A stretch of DNA of 64,000 nucleotides, from assembly GCA_035530135.1 (NCBI GenBank), contig DATKVJ010000137.1, positions 1 to 64,000 on the forward strand. The letters run 5' to 3'. This DNA comes from CAIYYX01 sp035530135 (GTDB lineage Bacteria; Pseudomonadota; Gammaproteobacteria; Burkholderiales; Rhodocyclaceae). Positions 10,080-21,476 of this stretch are shown piece by piece (position 1 is the stretch's first letter; each line of letters starts with the position of its first letter). Made by a program: the position numbers and the translations under genes. The notes beneath the pieces were generated by a model that was given only the letters and a program-made list of their open reading frames with translations, had not been told where the DNA came from and searched no databases.

Positions 10080-10502
10080 TCAGTGGTGGCCGCAGCCGCC
10101 GCCGCTCTTCGGCGCCTGGGTGGTCGAGTCGACGTCGCGGCTGGCGCCGGCTGCTTCCAGCCTGGCGAGATAGGCCCGCCAGAGTTCCTCCTGGTGTTCG
10201 CCGAGGTGATAGAGCAGATCCCAAGAGTAGATGCCGGTATCGTGGCCGTCGGAGAAGCTCGGCAGGACCGCGTAGTTGCCGACCGGCTCGATGTTGGTGA
10301 TGTCCACGTCGCGCTTGCCGGTCTGCAGCACCTCCTGGCCCGGGCCGTGGCCGCGCACCTCGGCGGAGGGGCTATTGACCCGGAGGAACTCGTAGCTCAA
10401 GGTGAAGTTCTTGCCGTCCGGGAAGCTGATTTCGAGCTGGCGCGATTTCTGGTGCAGCTTGATTTCGCTCGGGGCGGGATAGGGAGTGTGGGGGCCGGCC
10501 AT
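10080..10502 (-). CDS. DUF971 (GBBH-like N-terminal domain) protein
   Basis: A 140-residue protein. Residues 10-110 form a DUF971 domain, the small beta-rich module also found at the N-terminus of gamma-butyrobetaine hydroxylase, with the SYEFLRVNSPSAEVRGHGPG stretch. The C-terminus ends in a Gly/Cys/His tail (SGGGCGHH) that could bind metal. Bacterial stand-alone members often sit beside ubiE or Fe-S genes, but their function is not settled. First gene of a DUF971-ubiE-ubiJ unit. Confidence 0.85.
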   Translation of the reverse strand: MAGPHTPYPAPSEIKLHQKSRQLEISFPDGKNFTLSYEFLRVNSPSAEVRGHGPGQEVLQTGKRDVDITNIEPVGNYAVLPSFSDGHDTGIYSWDLLYHLGEHQEELWRAYLARLEAAGASRDVDSTTQAPKSGGGCGHH

Positions 10503-10641
10503 GATTTTATCTGCGCGTGGAACAAGCGGATTATCATAGCGCAGAACCCGGGGCAGGGCATCTCCAAATGAGCGGCCGTAATCAAACTGTCACCCGCCCG
10601 CAATACACTGCCGCCTTTGCGACAGCCCGAAGGCTTCCACG

Positions 10642-11336
10642 ATGGCCAATATTCTGGTGGTTGAAGATGAGCCGGCGATCCAGGTGCTGATCGCCACCAA
10701 CCTGATGCGCGCCGGCCACGAGGTGCAAAGCGCGGCCGATGCCGAGACCGCCCAGCGCCTGGTCAAGCAGGCGCTGCCTGATCTGGTCCTGCTCGACTGG
10801 ATGCTCCCGGGCGTGAGCGGGATCGAGCTGGCCCGCAGCCTGCGCGGCGACGAACGCACCCGCGCCGTGCCGATCATCATGCTGACCGCGCGCGGCGACG
10901 AGCACGACAAGATCCTCGGCCTCGAGACCGGCGCCGACGACTACATCACCAAGCCGTTTTCGCCGCGCGAGCTGGTCGCCCGGATCAAGGCCGTGCTGCG
11001 CCGCCGCGCACCGCAGGCGACCGAGGATGCGGTCGAAATCGGCGACCTGCGGCTGGATCCGGCCAGCCACCGGATCGTCGCGGGCGGTCAGGCGGTGGAG
11101 CTCGGCCCCACCGAATTCCGCCTGCTGCATTTCCTGATGACCCACGCCGAGCGGGTGCATAGCCGCAGCCAGCTACTCGACCAGGTCTGGGGCGATCACG
11201 TCTTCGTCGAGGAGCGCACCGTCGATGTCCATATCCGGCGCCTGCGTGCCGCGCTGGAGGCCACCGGCCACGACGCCCTGATCCAGACCGTGCGCGGCAG
11301 CGGCTACCGCCTCTCGGTCACCCTGAAGGTGGCGGA

Positions 11337-11340
<4 letters not shown>
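10642..11340 (+). CDS. phoB: Phosphate regulon response regulator PhoB
   Basis: A 232-residue OmpR/PhoB-type regulator. The receiver domain (1-120) has acidic Glu8/Asp9, phospho-acceptor Asp52 in LLDWMLPG and Lys104 in TKPF. A winged-helix DNA-binding domain (about 130-230) ends with RGSGYRLS. The adjacent sensor kinase with a PAS domain supports PhoB over other OmpR members. A CTGTCAC half-site of Pho-box type lies at about 10589-10595; the second half is poor, so autoregulation is only suggested. Confidence 0.92.
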
Positions 11341-12653
<1,313 letters not shown>

Positions 12654-12682
12654 GCAGACTAAGAGCCGCTTGAAATAGGCTC

Positions 12683-13135
12683 CTAGTTGCCGCCGCCCTG
12701 TTCCTCGGCCAGCGCCTCGACGATCGCACCATGGAGCGCGGCGCTCGTCACCTCGGCCCGATCGGGGGAGGACGCGCGCCTGGCCTCGGCCCAGATCGGC
12801 GCGGGGAAGTGACGGTCGTCCGAAAAACGGGGGATGACGTGCCAGTGGAGATGCGGCACCAGGTTGCCTAAGCTGGCGAGATTGATCTTGTCCGCCTGAT
12901 AGAGTCTGCGCAGGGCCGCCTCGGTCGCGAACACCAGCGCCATCAGGTGGCGCCGCTCGTCGAAGCGAAGATCGGTCATCTCGCGCACGTGGGCGTTCCA
13001 GATCACCCGGCACAGCCCGGGATGATCCTCGGCCTCGCGCCCGGCGGCGCGCACCACCCGGCATAGGCCGTCGGCCCAGAGGATTTCGCCGCCCTGCTGT
13101 TGGCAAAGTTCGCAGTGGGCATCGGAGATCGTCAC
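12683..13135 (-). CDS. HIT family hydrolase
   Basis: A 150-residue histidine-triad protein with the catalytic motif HLHWHV (His95, His97, His99). HIT proteins hydrolyse or transfer nucleotide phosphates; the substrate here is unknown. I set the start at GTG 13135, which overlaps the stop of the upstream DUF3683 gene as GTGA. The open frame extends far upstream, but that part is the shadow of the oxidoreductase. Confidence 0.85.
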   Translation of the reverse strand: MTISDAHCELCQQQGGEILWADGLCRVVRAAGREAEDHPGLCRVIWNAHVREMTDLRFDERRHLMALVFATEAALRRLYQADKINLASLGNLVPHLHWHVIPRFSDDRHFPAPIWAEARRASSPDRAEVTSAALHGAIVEALAEEQGGGN

Positions 13136-16100
13136 AGCAACACTCTTTCGATGCCGCCGCGGTTTGCCTTCGCCACGTACTCGGCCATCCATTCCGGCCC
13201 GAGCAGGGTCCTGGCCATTTCCACCACGATGTAGTCGGCGCGGGTTCCCGCGTCGTCGTCGAAGCGGCTCAGGCCCTGCAGGCAGGAAGGACAGGAGGTG
13301 AGGATTTTCACCTCGCCCGCGAAACCGTCGGCCCGCAGCCGGGACGCGCCGCCCTCCATTTCCTCCTGCTTGCGGAAGCGCACCTGGGTCGAAATGTCCG
13401 GGCGGCTCACCGCCAAGGTGCCCGACTCGCCGCAGCAGCGGTCGTTGAGCGCCACCGGCTGGCCCATCAGGGTATTGACCACCTTGAGCGCATCGTGGGT
13501 CTTCATCGGCTTGTGGCAGGGCTCGTGGTACATGTAGCGGGCCCCGCTCAGGCCTTCGAGCTTGACGCCCTTCTCCAGCAGGTATTCGTGGATGTCGAGC
13601 AGGCGGCAGCCGGGGAAGATCTTGTCGAACTCGTACTTCAGGAGCTGATCCATGCAGGTGCCGCAGGAGACGATCACGGTCTTGATGTCGAGGTAGTTGA
13701 GGGTGTTGGCGACGCGGTGGAACAGCACCCGGTTGTCGGTGGTGATGCGGCCGCCGGCGTCGTCGTCGCCGGAGGCGGTCTGCGGGTAGCCGCAGCACAG
13801 GTAGCCCGGCGGCAGCACGGTCTGGACGCCGACGTGGTAGAGCATCGCCTGGGTGGCCAGGCCGACCTGCGAGAACAGCCGCTCCGAGCCGCAGCCGGGG
13901 AAGTAGAAGACCGCGTCGGCATCGGTCTTGTGCGGGTCGCGGATCACCGGGATGACCTTGTCGTCCTCGATGTCGAGCAGCGCCCGCGAGGTGCGCTTGG
14001 GCAATCCGCCCGGCATCGGCTTGTTCACGAAATGGATGACCTGCGCCTTCAAGCCCGGCCGGCCCAGCGTCGCCGGCGGGTGCCTGACGGTCGCGCGCGT
14101 CAGGCCCAGCGCTTTCGCCGCCCGATACGCCAGGCGCTGCGCGGCGTAGCCCGCGCGGATCATGCCGGCGCGGATCAGCTTGATCGTCGCCGGGTCGGTG
14201 GCGTTCAGGAAGGCCATCGCCGCGGCGGTGCCGGGGTTCCACTTCTTCTTGCCCTGGCGGCGCAGGAAGTTCCGCATGGCGATCGAGACGTCGCCGAAGT
14301 CGATGTCCACCGGGCAAGGATTCGCGCACTTGTGGCAGATCGTGCAATGGTCGGCGACGTCGGAGAACTCGTCGAAGTGCTGCAGCGAGATACCGCGCCG
14401 CGTCTGCTCCTCGTAGAGGAAGGCCTCGATCAACAGCGAGGTGCCGAGGATCTTGTCGCGCGGGCTGTAGAACAGGTTGGCGCGCGGCACGTGGGTCGAG
14501 CACACCGGCTTGCACTTGCCGCAGCGCAGGCAGTCCTTGATCATGGCGGAGATCTTGCCGATCTCCGACTGCTCCATGATCAGGCTCTCGGTGCCGAGCA
14601 GGCTGAAGGACGGCGTGTAGGCGTTGGCGAGATCGCCGCCGGGCAAGAGCTTGCCCTTGTTGAAGCGTCCTTCCGGATCGATCCGGCGCTTGTACGCCTG
14701 GTAAGGGCCGATCTCCTCCTCGCTGAGGAACTCCAGCTTGGTGATGCCGATGCCGTGCTCGCCCGAGATGACGCCGGAGAGACTCCTGGCCAGCGCCATG
14801 ATCCGGACCACCGCCGCGTTGGCGGTGGCGAGCATCGCGTAATCGTCGGAATTGACCGGGATGTTGGTGTGCACGTTGCCGTCGCCGGCGTGCATGTGCA
14901 GCGCGACGAAGACGCGCCCGCGCAGCACCTCCTGGTGCAGCCCGTGGATGCGTTCGATGATGCGGCGGTATGCCTTGCCTTCGAGCAGCGCTTCGAGGGG
15001 TGCCGCGAGCTCGGTCTTCCAAGACGCACGGATGGAGTAATCCTGCAGCCGATGGAACAGCGTCGGGTGTTCCGCCCGGTTGGAGAGCGGTCCGGCGTTG
15101 ATTCCGAGCCCGCCGAATTCACCCTCGGCCTGGGTCAATGGCAGATCGAGATTGTCGAGCAGCCAGCGCCAGCGAGCGCTCACCGCCGCGACCAGCTCCA
15201 GCGCCTGCTCCCTTCGGTCGCCGAGCAGCACCTCGGCGGACAGGCCGGTGTCGCCGGCGTTGAGCGGCAGGTCGCCACCCAGGAATTCGGCCAGGGAATC
15301 GCAAAGCGCCAGCTTGTTCCTGATCGACAGCTCGATGTTGATGCGCTCGATGCCGTCGCAATAGTCGCCCATCCGCGGCAGGGGTATGACCACGTCCTCG
15401 TTCAGCTTGAAGGCGTTGGTGTGCTTGGCGATGGCCGCGGTCCGCGCCCGGTCGAGCCAGAATTTCTTCCGGGTCTCGGGCGTGACCGCGATGAAGCCCT
15501 CGCCGCCGCGCAGGTTGGCGATCCGCACCGTCTCCGAGGCGGCGGCCATCACCGCCTGCTCGTCGTCGCCGACCAGGTCGCCGATCAGCACCATCTTCGG
15601 CCGGCCGTGGCCCTTGGCCTTGGTGGCGTAGCCCACCGCCCTGAGGTAGCGCTCGTCCAGGTGCTCGAGGCCCGCCAGCAGCACGCCGGCCTGCGCGCCG
15701 GCGCCGCCGGGCTTGAAGTAATCGGTGATCTCGACGATCGAGGGCACGGCTTCGCGCACCTGGCCGAAGAATTCCAGGCAGACGGTGCGGGTGTGGGCCG
15801 GCAGGCGGTGCAGGATCCACACCGCCGAGGTGATGATGCCGTCGGTGCCCTCCTTCTGCACGCCCGGCAGTCCCGCCAGGAACTTGTCGGTGACGTCCTT
15901 GCCGAGGCCGGCGCTGCGGAATTGCCGTCCGGGAATCGCCAGCGTCTCCTCGGAGAGCAGCTTCCTGCCCGAGGCGTCGAAGCGCGAAAGGCGAAAGCGC
16001 ACCAACTCCTGCTCGTGGATCTTGCCGAAATTGTGTTCCAGGCGTTCGACCTCCAGCCACTGGCCGTCGGGTGTCACCATCTTCCACGACGCCAGATTGT

Positions 16101-16977
16101 CCAGCGCCGTGCCCCAGAGCACCGCCTTCTTGCCGCCGGCGTTCATCGCGATGTTGCCGCCGATGCAGGAGGCGTCGGCCGAGGTCGGGTCGCAGGCGAA
16201 CACCAGGCCGGCGTCCTCGGCCGCCTCCATCGCGCGCCGGGTGACGACCCCGGCGCCGGTGCGGATCGTGGCGTAGGGCCGGTCGGCGCCCGGCAGCCGG
16301 GTCTGTTCCACGGCGCCCAGGGTAATCAGCTTCTCGGTGTTGATCACCACCGAGTCGGGGGTGAGCGGCACCGCGCCGCCGGTATAGCCGGTGCCGCCGC
16401 CGCGCGGAATGATGGTCAGGTCGAGTTCGATGCAGTCGCGCACCAGCGGGCCGATCTCCTCCTCGGTGTCCGGGGTGAGGACCACGAAGGGATATTCGAC
16501 CCGCCAGTCGGTGGCGTCGGTGACGTGGGAGACGCGGGAGAGGCCGTCGAAGCGGATGTTGTCGCGGCGGCTGTGCCGGGAGAGCACGCGCAGCACCTTC
16601 TTCCTCAGCGCCAGGGTGGCGGCGAAGCGCTGCTCGAAGCGATCGACCGCCTGGTGCGCGGCGGCCAGGAGCTGCCCGACGCGCTCGTTGCCCTGGCGGC
16701 GCCGCTCGATCTCGGTCAGGCGGTGGCGCAGCGCCTGGATCAGCGCCCTGCGCCGGTCCGGGTTGGCGAGCAGGTCGTCCTCGAGGTAGGGATTGCGCTC
16801 CACCACCCAGATGTCGCCCAGCACCTCGTAGAGCATCCGCGCCGAGCGGCCGGTGACGCGTTCGGCGCGCAGCAGGTCGAGTGTCTCCCAGGCGTCGGCG
16901 CCGAGCAGGCGGATGACGATCTCGCGGTCGGAGAAGGAGGTGTAGTTGTACGGGATCTCGCGCAGGCGGGCGGACAT
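13132..16977 (-). CDS. Giant FAD/4Fe-4S oxidoreductase (DUF3683 type, D-lactate/glycolate oxidase-like)
   Basis: A 1281-residue multidomain enzyme. An N-terminal DUF3683 region starts LREIPYNYTSFSDREIVIRLLG. An FAD-binding domain with RGGGTGYTGGAVPL and an FAD-oxidase C-terminal domain follow. Then come two 4Fe-4S motifs (CLRCGKCKPVC and CTICHKCANPC) and cysteine-rich CCG modules (FPGCGS, YLCCGYP, DRCCGESG). It resembles GlcD fused to GlcF and probably oxidises a 2-hydroxy acid into the quinone pool; the substrate is unknown. The ATG at 16977 fits the family better than one 25 codons upstream. Confidence 0.88.
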   Translation of the reverse strand: MSARLREIPYNYTSFSDREIVIRLLGADAWETLDLLRAERVTGRSARMLYEVLGDIWVVERNPYLEDDLLANPDRRRALIQALRHRLTEIERRRQGNERVGQLLAAAHQAVDRFEQRFAATLALRKKVLRVLSRHSRRDNIRFDGLSRVSHVTDATDWRVEYPFVVLTPDTEEEIGPLVRDCIELDLTIIPRGGGTGYTGGAVPLTPDSVVINTEKLITLGAVEQTRLPGADRPYATIRTGAGVVTRRAMEAAEDAGLVFACDPTSADASCIGGNIAMNAGGKKAVLWGTALDNLASWKMVTPDGQWLEVERLEHNFGKIHEQELVRFRLSRFDASGRKLLSEETLAIPGRQFRSAGLGKDVTDKFLAGLPGVQKEGTDGIITSAVWILHRLPAHTRTVCLEFFGQVREAVPSIVEITDYFKPGGAGAQAGVLLAGLEHLDERYLRAVGYATKAKGHGRPKMVLIGDLVGDDEQAVMAAASETVRIANLRGGEGFIAVTPETRKKFWLDRARTAAIAKHTNAFKLNEDVVIPLPRMGDYCDGIERINIELSIRNKLALCDSLAEFLGGDLPLNAGDTGLSAEVLLGDRREQALELVAAVSARWRWLLDNLDLPLTQAEGEFGGLGINAGPLSNRAEHPTLFHRLQDYSIRASWKTELAAPLEALLEGKAYRRIIERIHGLHQEVLRGRVFVALHMHAGDGNVHTNIPVNSDDYAMLATANAAVVRIMALARSLSGVISGEHGIGITKLEFLSEEEIGPYQAYKRRIDPEGRFNKGKLLPGGDLANAYTPSFSLLGTESLIMEQSEIGKISAMIKDCLRCGKCKPVCSTHVPRANLFYSPRDKILGTSLLIEAFLYEEQTRRGISLQHFDEFSDVADHCTICHKCANPCPVDIDFGDVSIAMRNFLRRQGKKKWNPGTAAAMAFLNATDPATIKLIRAGMIRAGYAAQRLAYRAAKALGLTRATVRHPPATLGRPGLKAQVIHFVNKPMPGGLPKRTSRALLDIEDDKVIPVIRDPHKTDADAVFYFPGCGSERLFSQVGLATQAMLYHVGVQTVLPPGYLCCGYPQTASGDDDAGGRITTDNRVLFHRVANTLNYLDIKTVIVSCGTCMDQLLKYEFDKIFPGCRLLDIHEYLLEKGVKLEGLSGARYMYHEPCHKPMKTHDALKVVNTLMGQPVALNDRCCGESGTLAVSRPDISTQVRFRKQEEMEGGASRLRADGFAGEVKILTSCPSCLQGLSRFDDDAGTRADYIVVEMARTLLGPEWMAEYVAKANRGGIERVLL

Positions 16978-17042
16978 GGGGAGGGAGGCGCGTCGGGGAA
17001 AGCGTGGTATTTTAGGCCACTTGTACCCGTGTCTGGGTACGA

Positions 17043-18491
17043 GTGCCCGCAATTGTGGCGCAGCACGCTGCCGAACTTATCCCTGGCGACATCGTGGTCA
17101 AACCTTCCGTGCTGCGCAGCCTGCTCCATCTCGCCTGGCCGGTGCTGGTCGCCCAGCTGGCGGTGATGGCCAACGGCGTCATCGACACCGTCATGGCCGG
17201 GCGGCTGTCCGCCGTCGATCTCGCCGCGGTGGGCATCGGCGCCTCGATCTACGTCACCGTCTTCGTCAGCGTCACCGGGGTGCTGCTGGCGCTCACGCCC
17301 ACCGTCGCTCAGCTCCACGGCGCCGGCCGACACGGAGAGATCGGCGAGGAGGTGCGGCAAAGCGCCTGGCTGGCGTTGTTCCTGGCCGTGATCGCCGTCG
17401 TCCTGCTGCGCCATCCCGAGCCCTTCCTGGCGCTGTCCCGCCTGACGCCGGAAGTGGAGAGCAAGGTGCGCGCTTATCTTTACGCCTTGTCGTGGAGCGC
17501 CGCCCCGGCGATGCTGCTGCGGGTGTTCTCCGGCTTCACCATCGGCGTCGGCCTGCCGCGGGCGATCATGGGCTTCAACCTGATCGGCGTGGCACTCAAG
17601 CTGCCCCTGAACTGGATCTTCATGTTCGGCACCCTGGAGCGATTCGGCGGCCCGCCGCCGCTCGGCGGGCCGGGTTGCGCCGTGGCCACCGCGCTCATCA
17701 GCGGCCTGTCCTGTCTGCTGGCCTGGAGCTGGTGCGCTCAGGCCGCCGACTACCGGCGGTATCGCGTCTTCGCCGATTTCAGTCCGCCGCGAGCGAGGCT
17801 GATCGTCGGTCTGCTGAAGCTCGGCCTGCCCATCGGCGCGACCTTCTTCGTCGATGTCACCGCCTTCACCTTCATGGCGCTATTCATCGCCCGGCTCGGT
17901 CCGGTTACCTCCGCCGCGCATCAGATCGCGGCGAACCTGGCGGCGCTGGCCTTCATGCTGCCGCTGGCGCTGGGCAACGCCGCCGGCGTTCTCGCCGGCC
18001 AGGCCCTCGGCGCCGGCGACGCGCGGCGGGCGGGCCGCGTCGCCCTGATCGGCATGGTCGCCGGCCTCGCCGCGGGAGCGCTGTTTAGCCTGACGCTGTG
18101 GCTCGGGGCGGGGACGATCGCCGGGCTGTACACATCGGACGGCCCGGTTCGCCGGCTGGCGACGACGCTGATCGGCTACGTCGCCGTCTATCATCTGTTC
18201 GACGCCTTGCAGGCGGTGGCGGTGAATGTGCTGCGCGGCTACAGGAAGAGCGCGGTACCGATGGCGATCTACGCGGTCGCGCTCTGGGGCGTGGGTCTGG
18301 GCGGCGGCTATGTCCTGGGCTTGACCGACCGGGTCGCGGCGCGGTCGGGGGTGCAGGGCTTCTGGCTCGCCGCGGCGGCGAGCCTGGCGCTCGCGGGCGG
18401 CATGACGGCGGCGTATCTGCTGCGGGTGGCGCGTGTCGCAGAGAATGTCGCGGCTCACGGCAGCGCCGTGCCGGGCGGCACGGGCCGCTAG
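17043..18491 (+). CDS. MATE family efflux transporter
   Basis: A 482-residue membrane protein with twelve hydrophobic segments and the duplicated MATE layout, with LAWPVLVAQLAVMANGVIDT at the start of the first half. NorM-like proteins expel cationic drugs in exchange for sodium or protons. The frame starts at GTG 17043; an internal start nearer KPSVLRSLLHL would also leave a complete transporter. Divergent from the DUF3683 gene with a 65-bp gap. Confidence 0.88.
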   Translation: MPAIVAQHAAELIPGDIVVKPSVLRSLLHLAWPVLVAQLAVMANGVIDTVMAGRLSAVDLAAVGIGASIYVTVFVSVTGVLLALTPTVAQLHGAGRHGEIGEEVRQSAWLALFLAVIAVVLLRHPEPFLALSRLTPEVESKVRAYLYALSWSAAPAMLLRVFSGFTIGVGLPRAIMGFNLIGVALKLPLNWIFMFGTLERFGGPPPLGGPGCAVATALISGLSCLLAWSWCAQAADYRRYRVFADFSPPRARLIVGLLKLGLPIGATFFVDVTAFTFMALFIARLGPVTSAAHQIAANLAALAFMLPLALGNAAGVLAGQALGAGDARRAGRVALIGMVAGLAAGALFSLTLWLGAGTIAGLYTSDGPVRRLATTLIGYVAVYHLFDALQAVAVNVLRGYRKSAVPMAIYAVALWGVGLGGGYVLGLTDRVAARSGVQGFWLAAAASLALAGGMTAAYLLRVARVAENVAAHGSAVPGGTGR

Positions 18492-18561
18492 GGCGAGCTT
18501 GCCCGATGGCGCCGCCGCCTGCTACGCTTAGCCCCTTGCCACCCGGTCCCATCGCCTCCGC

Positions 18562-20073
18562 ATGCATCCCGATTACCTGGAAAAAATCCTCAACGCCCGC
18601 GTCTATGACGTGGCCATCGAAACGCCGCTGGAACTCGCGCCCAACCTCTCGGCGAGGAGCGGCAACCGCATCTGGCTGAAGCGCGAGGACGTGCAGCCGG
18701 TGTTCTCCTTCAAGCTGCGCGGCGCCTACAACAAGATGGTGCATCTGACGCCCGCGCAGCGGAAGCGCGGCGTGATCACCGCCTCGGCCGGCAACCACGC
18801 CCAGGGCGTCGCCCTCGCGGCGCAGAAGCTCGGCTGCCGCGCGGTGATCGTGGTGCCGGTGACGACGCCGCAGATCAAGGTCGACGCGGTGAAGCTGCGC
18901 GGCGCCGAAGTGGTGCTGGCCGGCGACTCCTTCGACGAGGCCTACGCCCACGCGCTGCTGCTGGAGAAGAAGCAGAAGCTGACCTTCGTCCACCCTTACG
19001 ACGACCCCGAGGTCATCGCCGGCCAGGGCACCATCGGCATGGAGATCCTGCGCCAGCACGCCGACCCGATAGACGCGGTGTTCTGCTGCGTCGGCGGCGG
19101 CGGCCTGATCTCCGGGGTGGCCGCCTACATCAAGCGGCTGCGGCCGCAGACCCGGATCGTCGGCGTCGAGGCGGCGGACGCCGACGCCATGGCCCGCTCG
19201 CTCGCCGCCGGCCGCCGGGTCAAGCTCGACCGGGTCGGCCTGTTCGCCGACGGCGCCGCGGTGAAGCTGGTCGGCCAGGAGACCTTCCGCCTCTGCCAGG
19301 AATACGTCGACGAGATGATCCTGGTCGACACCGATGCCATCTGCGCCGCGATCAAGGACGTGTTCGAGGACACCCGCTCGATCCTGGAGCCGGCCGGTGC
19401 GTTGGCCATCGCCGGCGCCAAGGAATACGCGAAGCGCCACAAGCTCAAGGACCGGACCCTGGTGGCGGTAGCCTCCGGCGCCAACATGAACTTCGACCGC
19501 CTGCGCTTCGTCGCCGAGCGCGCCGAGGTCGGCGAGCAGCGCGAAGCGGTGCTGGCGGTGACCATCCCCGAGCGGCCGGGCAGCTTCAAGAAGTTCTGCG
19601 ACCTGGTCGGCAGCCGCAGCATCACCGAGTTCAACTACCGCTACTCGGATGTCCGGGAAGCCCACGTCTTCGCCGGCATCCAGGTCGGCGACCGGGCGGA
19701 ATCGCTGAAGCTGGTCGAGTCGCTGAAGAAGCACGGCCTGGCGACGCTCGACCTGACCGACGACGAGATGGCCAAGCTGCACTTGCGCCACATGGTCGGC
19801 GGCCACGCCCCCCAGGTGCAGAACGAACTGCTCTACCGCTTCGAGTTCCCCGAGCGCCCCGGCGCGCTGATGCGTTTCCTGGAGAGCATGAGCGCCGGCT
19901 GGAACATCTCGCTGTTCCACTACCGCAACCACGGCGCCGACTACGCCCGGGTGCTGGTCGGCATGCAGGTGCCGCCGAAGGAAATGAGGGAATTTCGCGC
20001 CTTCCTGAAGGGCTTAGGCTACGACTTCTGGGACGAGAGCGGCAACCCGGCCTACAAGCTGTTTCTCGGTTGA
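18562..20073 (+). CDS. ilvA: Threonine ammonia-lyase, biosynthetic
   Basis: A 503-residue PLP enzyme that converts threonine to 2-oxobutanoate, the first step of isoleucine synthesis. The PLP lysine is Lys51 in FSFKLRGAYNK, and the glycine loop CVGGGGLISGV binds the cofactor phosphate. The C-terminal 180 residues form two ACT-like domains (VTIPERPGSFKKF and RFEFPERPGALMRF), so this is the long, feedback-regulated form. A weak inverted repeat (AGCCGG/CCGGCT, 20081-20108) after the stop may be a shared terminator. Confidence 0.96.
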   Translation: MHPDYLEKILNARVYDVAIETPLELAPNLSARSGNRIWLKREDVQPVFSFKLRGAYNKMVHLTPAQRKRGVITASAGNHAQGVALAAQKLGCRAVIVVPVTTPQIKVDAVKLRGAEVVLAGDSFDEAYAHALLLEKKQKLTFVHPYDDPEVIAGQGTIGMEILRQHADPIDAVFCCVGGGGLISGVAAYIKRLRPQTRIVGVEAADADAMARSLAAGRRVKLDRVGLFADGAAVKLVGQETFRLCQEYVDEMILVDTDAICAAIKDVFEDTRSILEPAGALAIAGAKEYAKRHKLKDRTLVAVASGANMNFDRLRFVAERAEVGEQREAVLAVTIPERPGSFKKFCDLVGSRSITEFNYRYSDVREAHVFAGIQVGDRAESLKLVESLKKHGLATLDLTDDEMAKLHLRHMVGGHAPQVQNELLYRFEFPERPGALMRFLESMSAGWNISLFHYRNHGADYARVLVGMQVPPKEMREFRAFLKGLGYDFWDESGNPAYKLFLG

Positions 20074-20109
20074 GCCTGCCAGCCGGTCGCGGTTCTCGAG
20101 GGCCGGCTT

Positions 20110-21363
20110 TCAGCGGGTCGCGGTCCAGCGCAGCGCCAGGTAAGCCGCGACGATCGCCAGCGTGGCGAGCGTCACCGGGATGCCGATACGGGCATGCTCG
20201 CGCCAACCAATGGCGATGCCGCGCCGCGCGGCGGCGTCTACGACGATGATGTTCGCGACGCTGCCGACGATCAACAGGTTGCCCGCCAGCGTGCTCACCA
20301 GTGCCAGTGTGGGCCCGGCCAGCGTGTGAGCGACGCTGGGCAGCAGCAGCATCACCGCGGGGACGTTGGAGACGATGTTCGACAGCACGAAGCTCGTTGC
20401 GAACAGAGGCCCGAGGTGCTGCAGCGGTACCCCCACAGCGGCCAGGTCGGCGATCATACGCGAGGGCAGGCCGGTCTTCTGCAGCGCGTGGTTGACCACG
20501 AACAGGCCAATGAACAGCACCAGTAGTTCCCAGTCGACCAGGCCCAGCATCCGGCGCGAATGCAGGCGGCGGCTAGTGAGCAGCACGCCGGCACCGGTCA
20601 GCGCGACCACTTCGCGTGGCCAATCCGTGAACAGGAAGCAGGCGACGATCACCAGTGCGACGGTCAGGCCCTTGATCGTTTGCCAGAGGTCCGGCGGGAT
20701 GCCTTCGTCCAGCCTCGCTTCTTCCGGGTTGCCGCCGTGCGATGAGATGCCGGCCGCGGCGACCAGCCGGCCCCGCGTGAGCGCAAGCACCAGCGCCCAG
20801 GTCGCCAGCAGGCCCAGCCCGACGGGTAGCGCCGCCTCCAGCAGGTAGCCGGCGAACGACAGGCGCAGCGTCTCGCCGATCAGCATGTTCTGCGGGTTGC
20901 CGATCAGGGTCGCGGCCGAGCCGATGTTGGCGGCGCAGGCCAGCGCCAGCAGGAAGGGCATCGGTGCCAGGCGCCGGCCGCGGCAGGCGTCGATCAGCAC
21001 CGGCGCCACGGCCAGGCAGACGATGTCGTTGCTGAACACGGCCGACAGCGCGGCCACCACCGCGATCAGTGCGCCCATCAGCAGCGGCGGCGCCAGCGGC
21101 AGCCGCGCGACCCAGCGCGTCAAGCCGTCGTAGAAGCCGCCCAGACGCATCTGCGCCGACACGACCATGAACGCGAACAGCAGGATCAAGGTCGGCAGGT
21201 GGATCGACCGTGCCGCCTCCTCGAGGCTCACCGCATGGAATCCGATTAGCGCGATCGCCCCCAGCAGGGCGACGCCGGTACGGTCGATTTGCAGCAAGGG
21301 CAAGCCGCCCAAAATCATTCCCAGATAGACGACGATGAAGATTCCGACGACGAGTTCGTTCAT
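20110..21363 (-). CDS. Anion permease, SLC13/ArsB-like ion transporter superfamily
   Basis: A 417-residue membrane protein with about ten to eleven hydrophobic segments. Two repeat-related motifs, VFSNDIVCLAVAPVLID and VLSNIVSNVPAVMLLLP, and IGNPQNMLIG match the ion-transporter superfamily containing CitM, ArsB and NhaD. The substrate is not certain; a carboxylate or oxyanion is likely. I chose the ATG at 21363 (MNELVVG) because the upstream extension is not hydrophobic and overlaps the promoter region of aapJ. Confidence 0.82.
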   Translation of the reverse strand: MNELVVGIFIVVYLGMILGGLPLLQIDRTGVALLGAIALIGFHAVSLEEAARSIHLPTLILLFAFMVVSAQMRLGGFYDGLTRWVARLPLAPPLLMGALIAVVAALSAVFSNDIVCLAVAPVLIDACRGRRLAPMPFLLALACAANIGSAATLIGNPQNMLIGETLRLSFAGYLLEAALPVGLGLLATWALVLALTRGRLVAAAGISSHGGNPEEARLDEGIPPDLWQTIKGLTVALVIVACFLFTDWPREVVALTGAGVLLTSRRLHSRRMLGLVDWELLVLFIGLFVVNHALQKTGLPSRMIADLAAVGVPLQHLGPLFATSFVLSNIVSNVPAVMLLLPSVAHTLAGPTLALVSTLAGNLLIVGSVANIIVVDAAARRGIAIGWREHARIGIPVTLATLAIVAAYLALRWTATR

Positions 21364-21476
21364 TTCCGCGCCATTGCGTGACCAAGGAGCCACCATGCTG
21401 CCACACCACCGCTGCAGCGGGTGCCAGTTGCTAGAATAGAAACTTCTCTCCTCCGCTTCCCGGGCAGGCACATCTC

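Noticed and set aside
13495..17166. A 1223-codon plus-strand open frame opposite the DUF3683 gene
   Set aside because: The minus-strand reading has clear flavin and Fe-S motifs; the plus reading is a high-GC shadow without domains.
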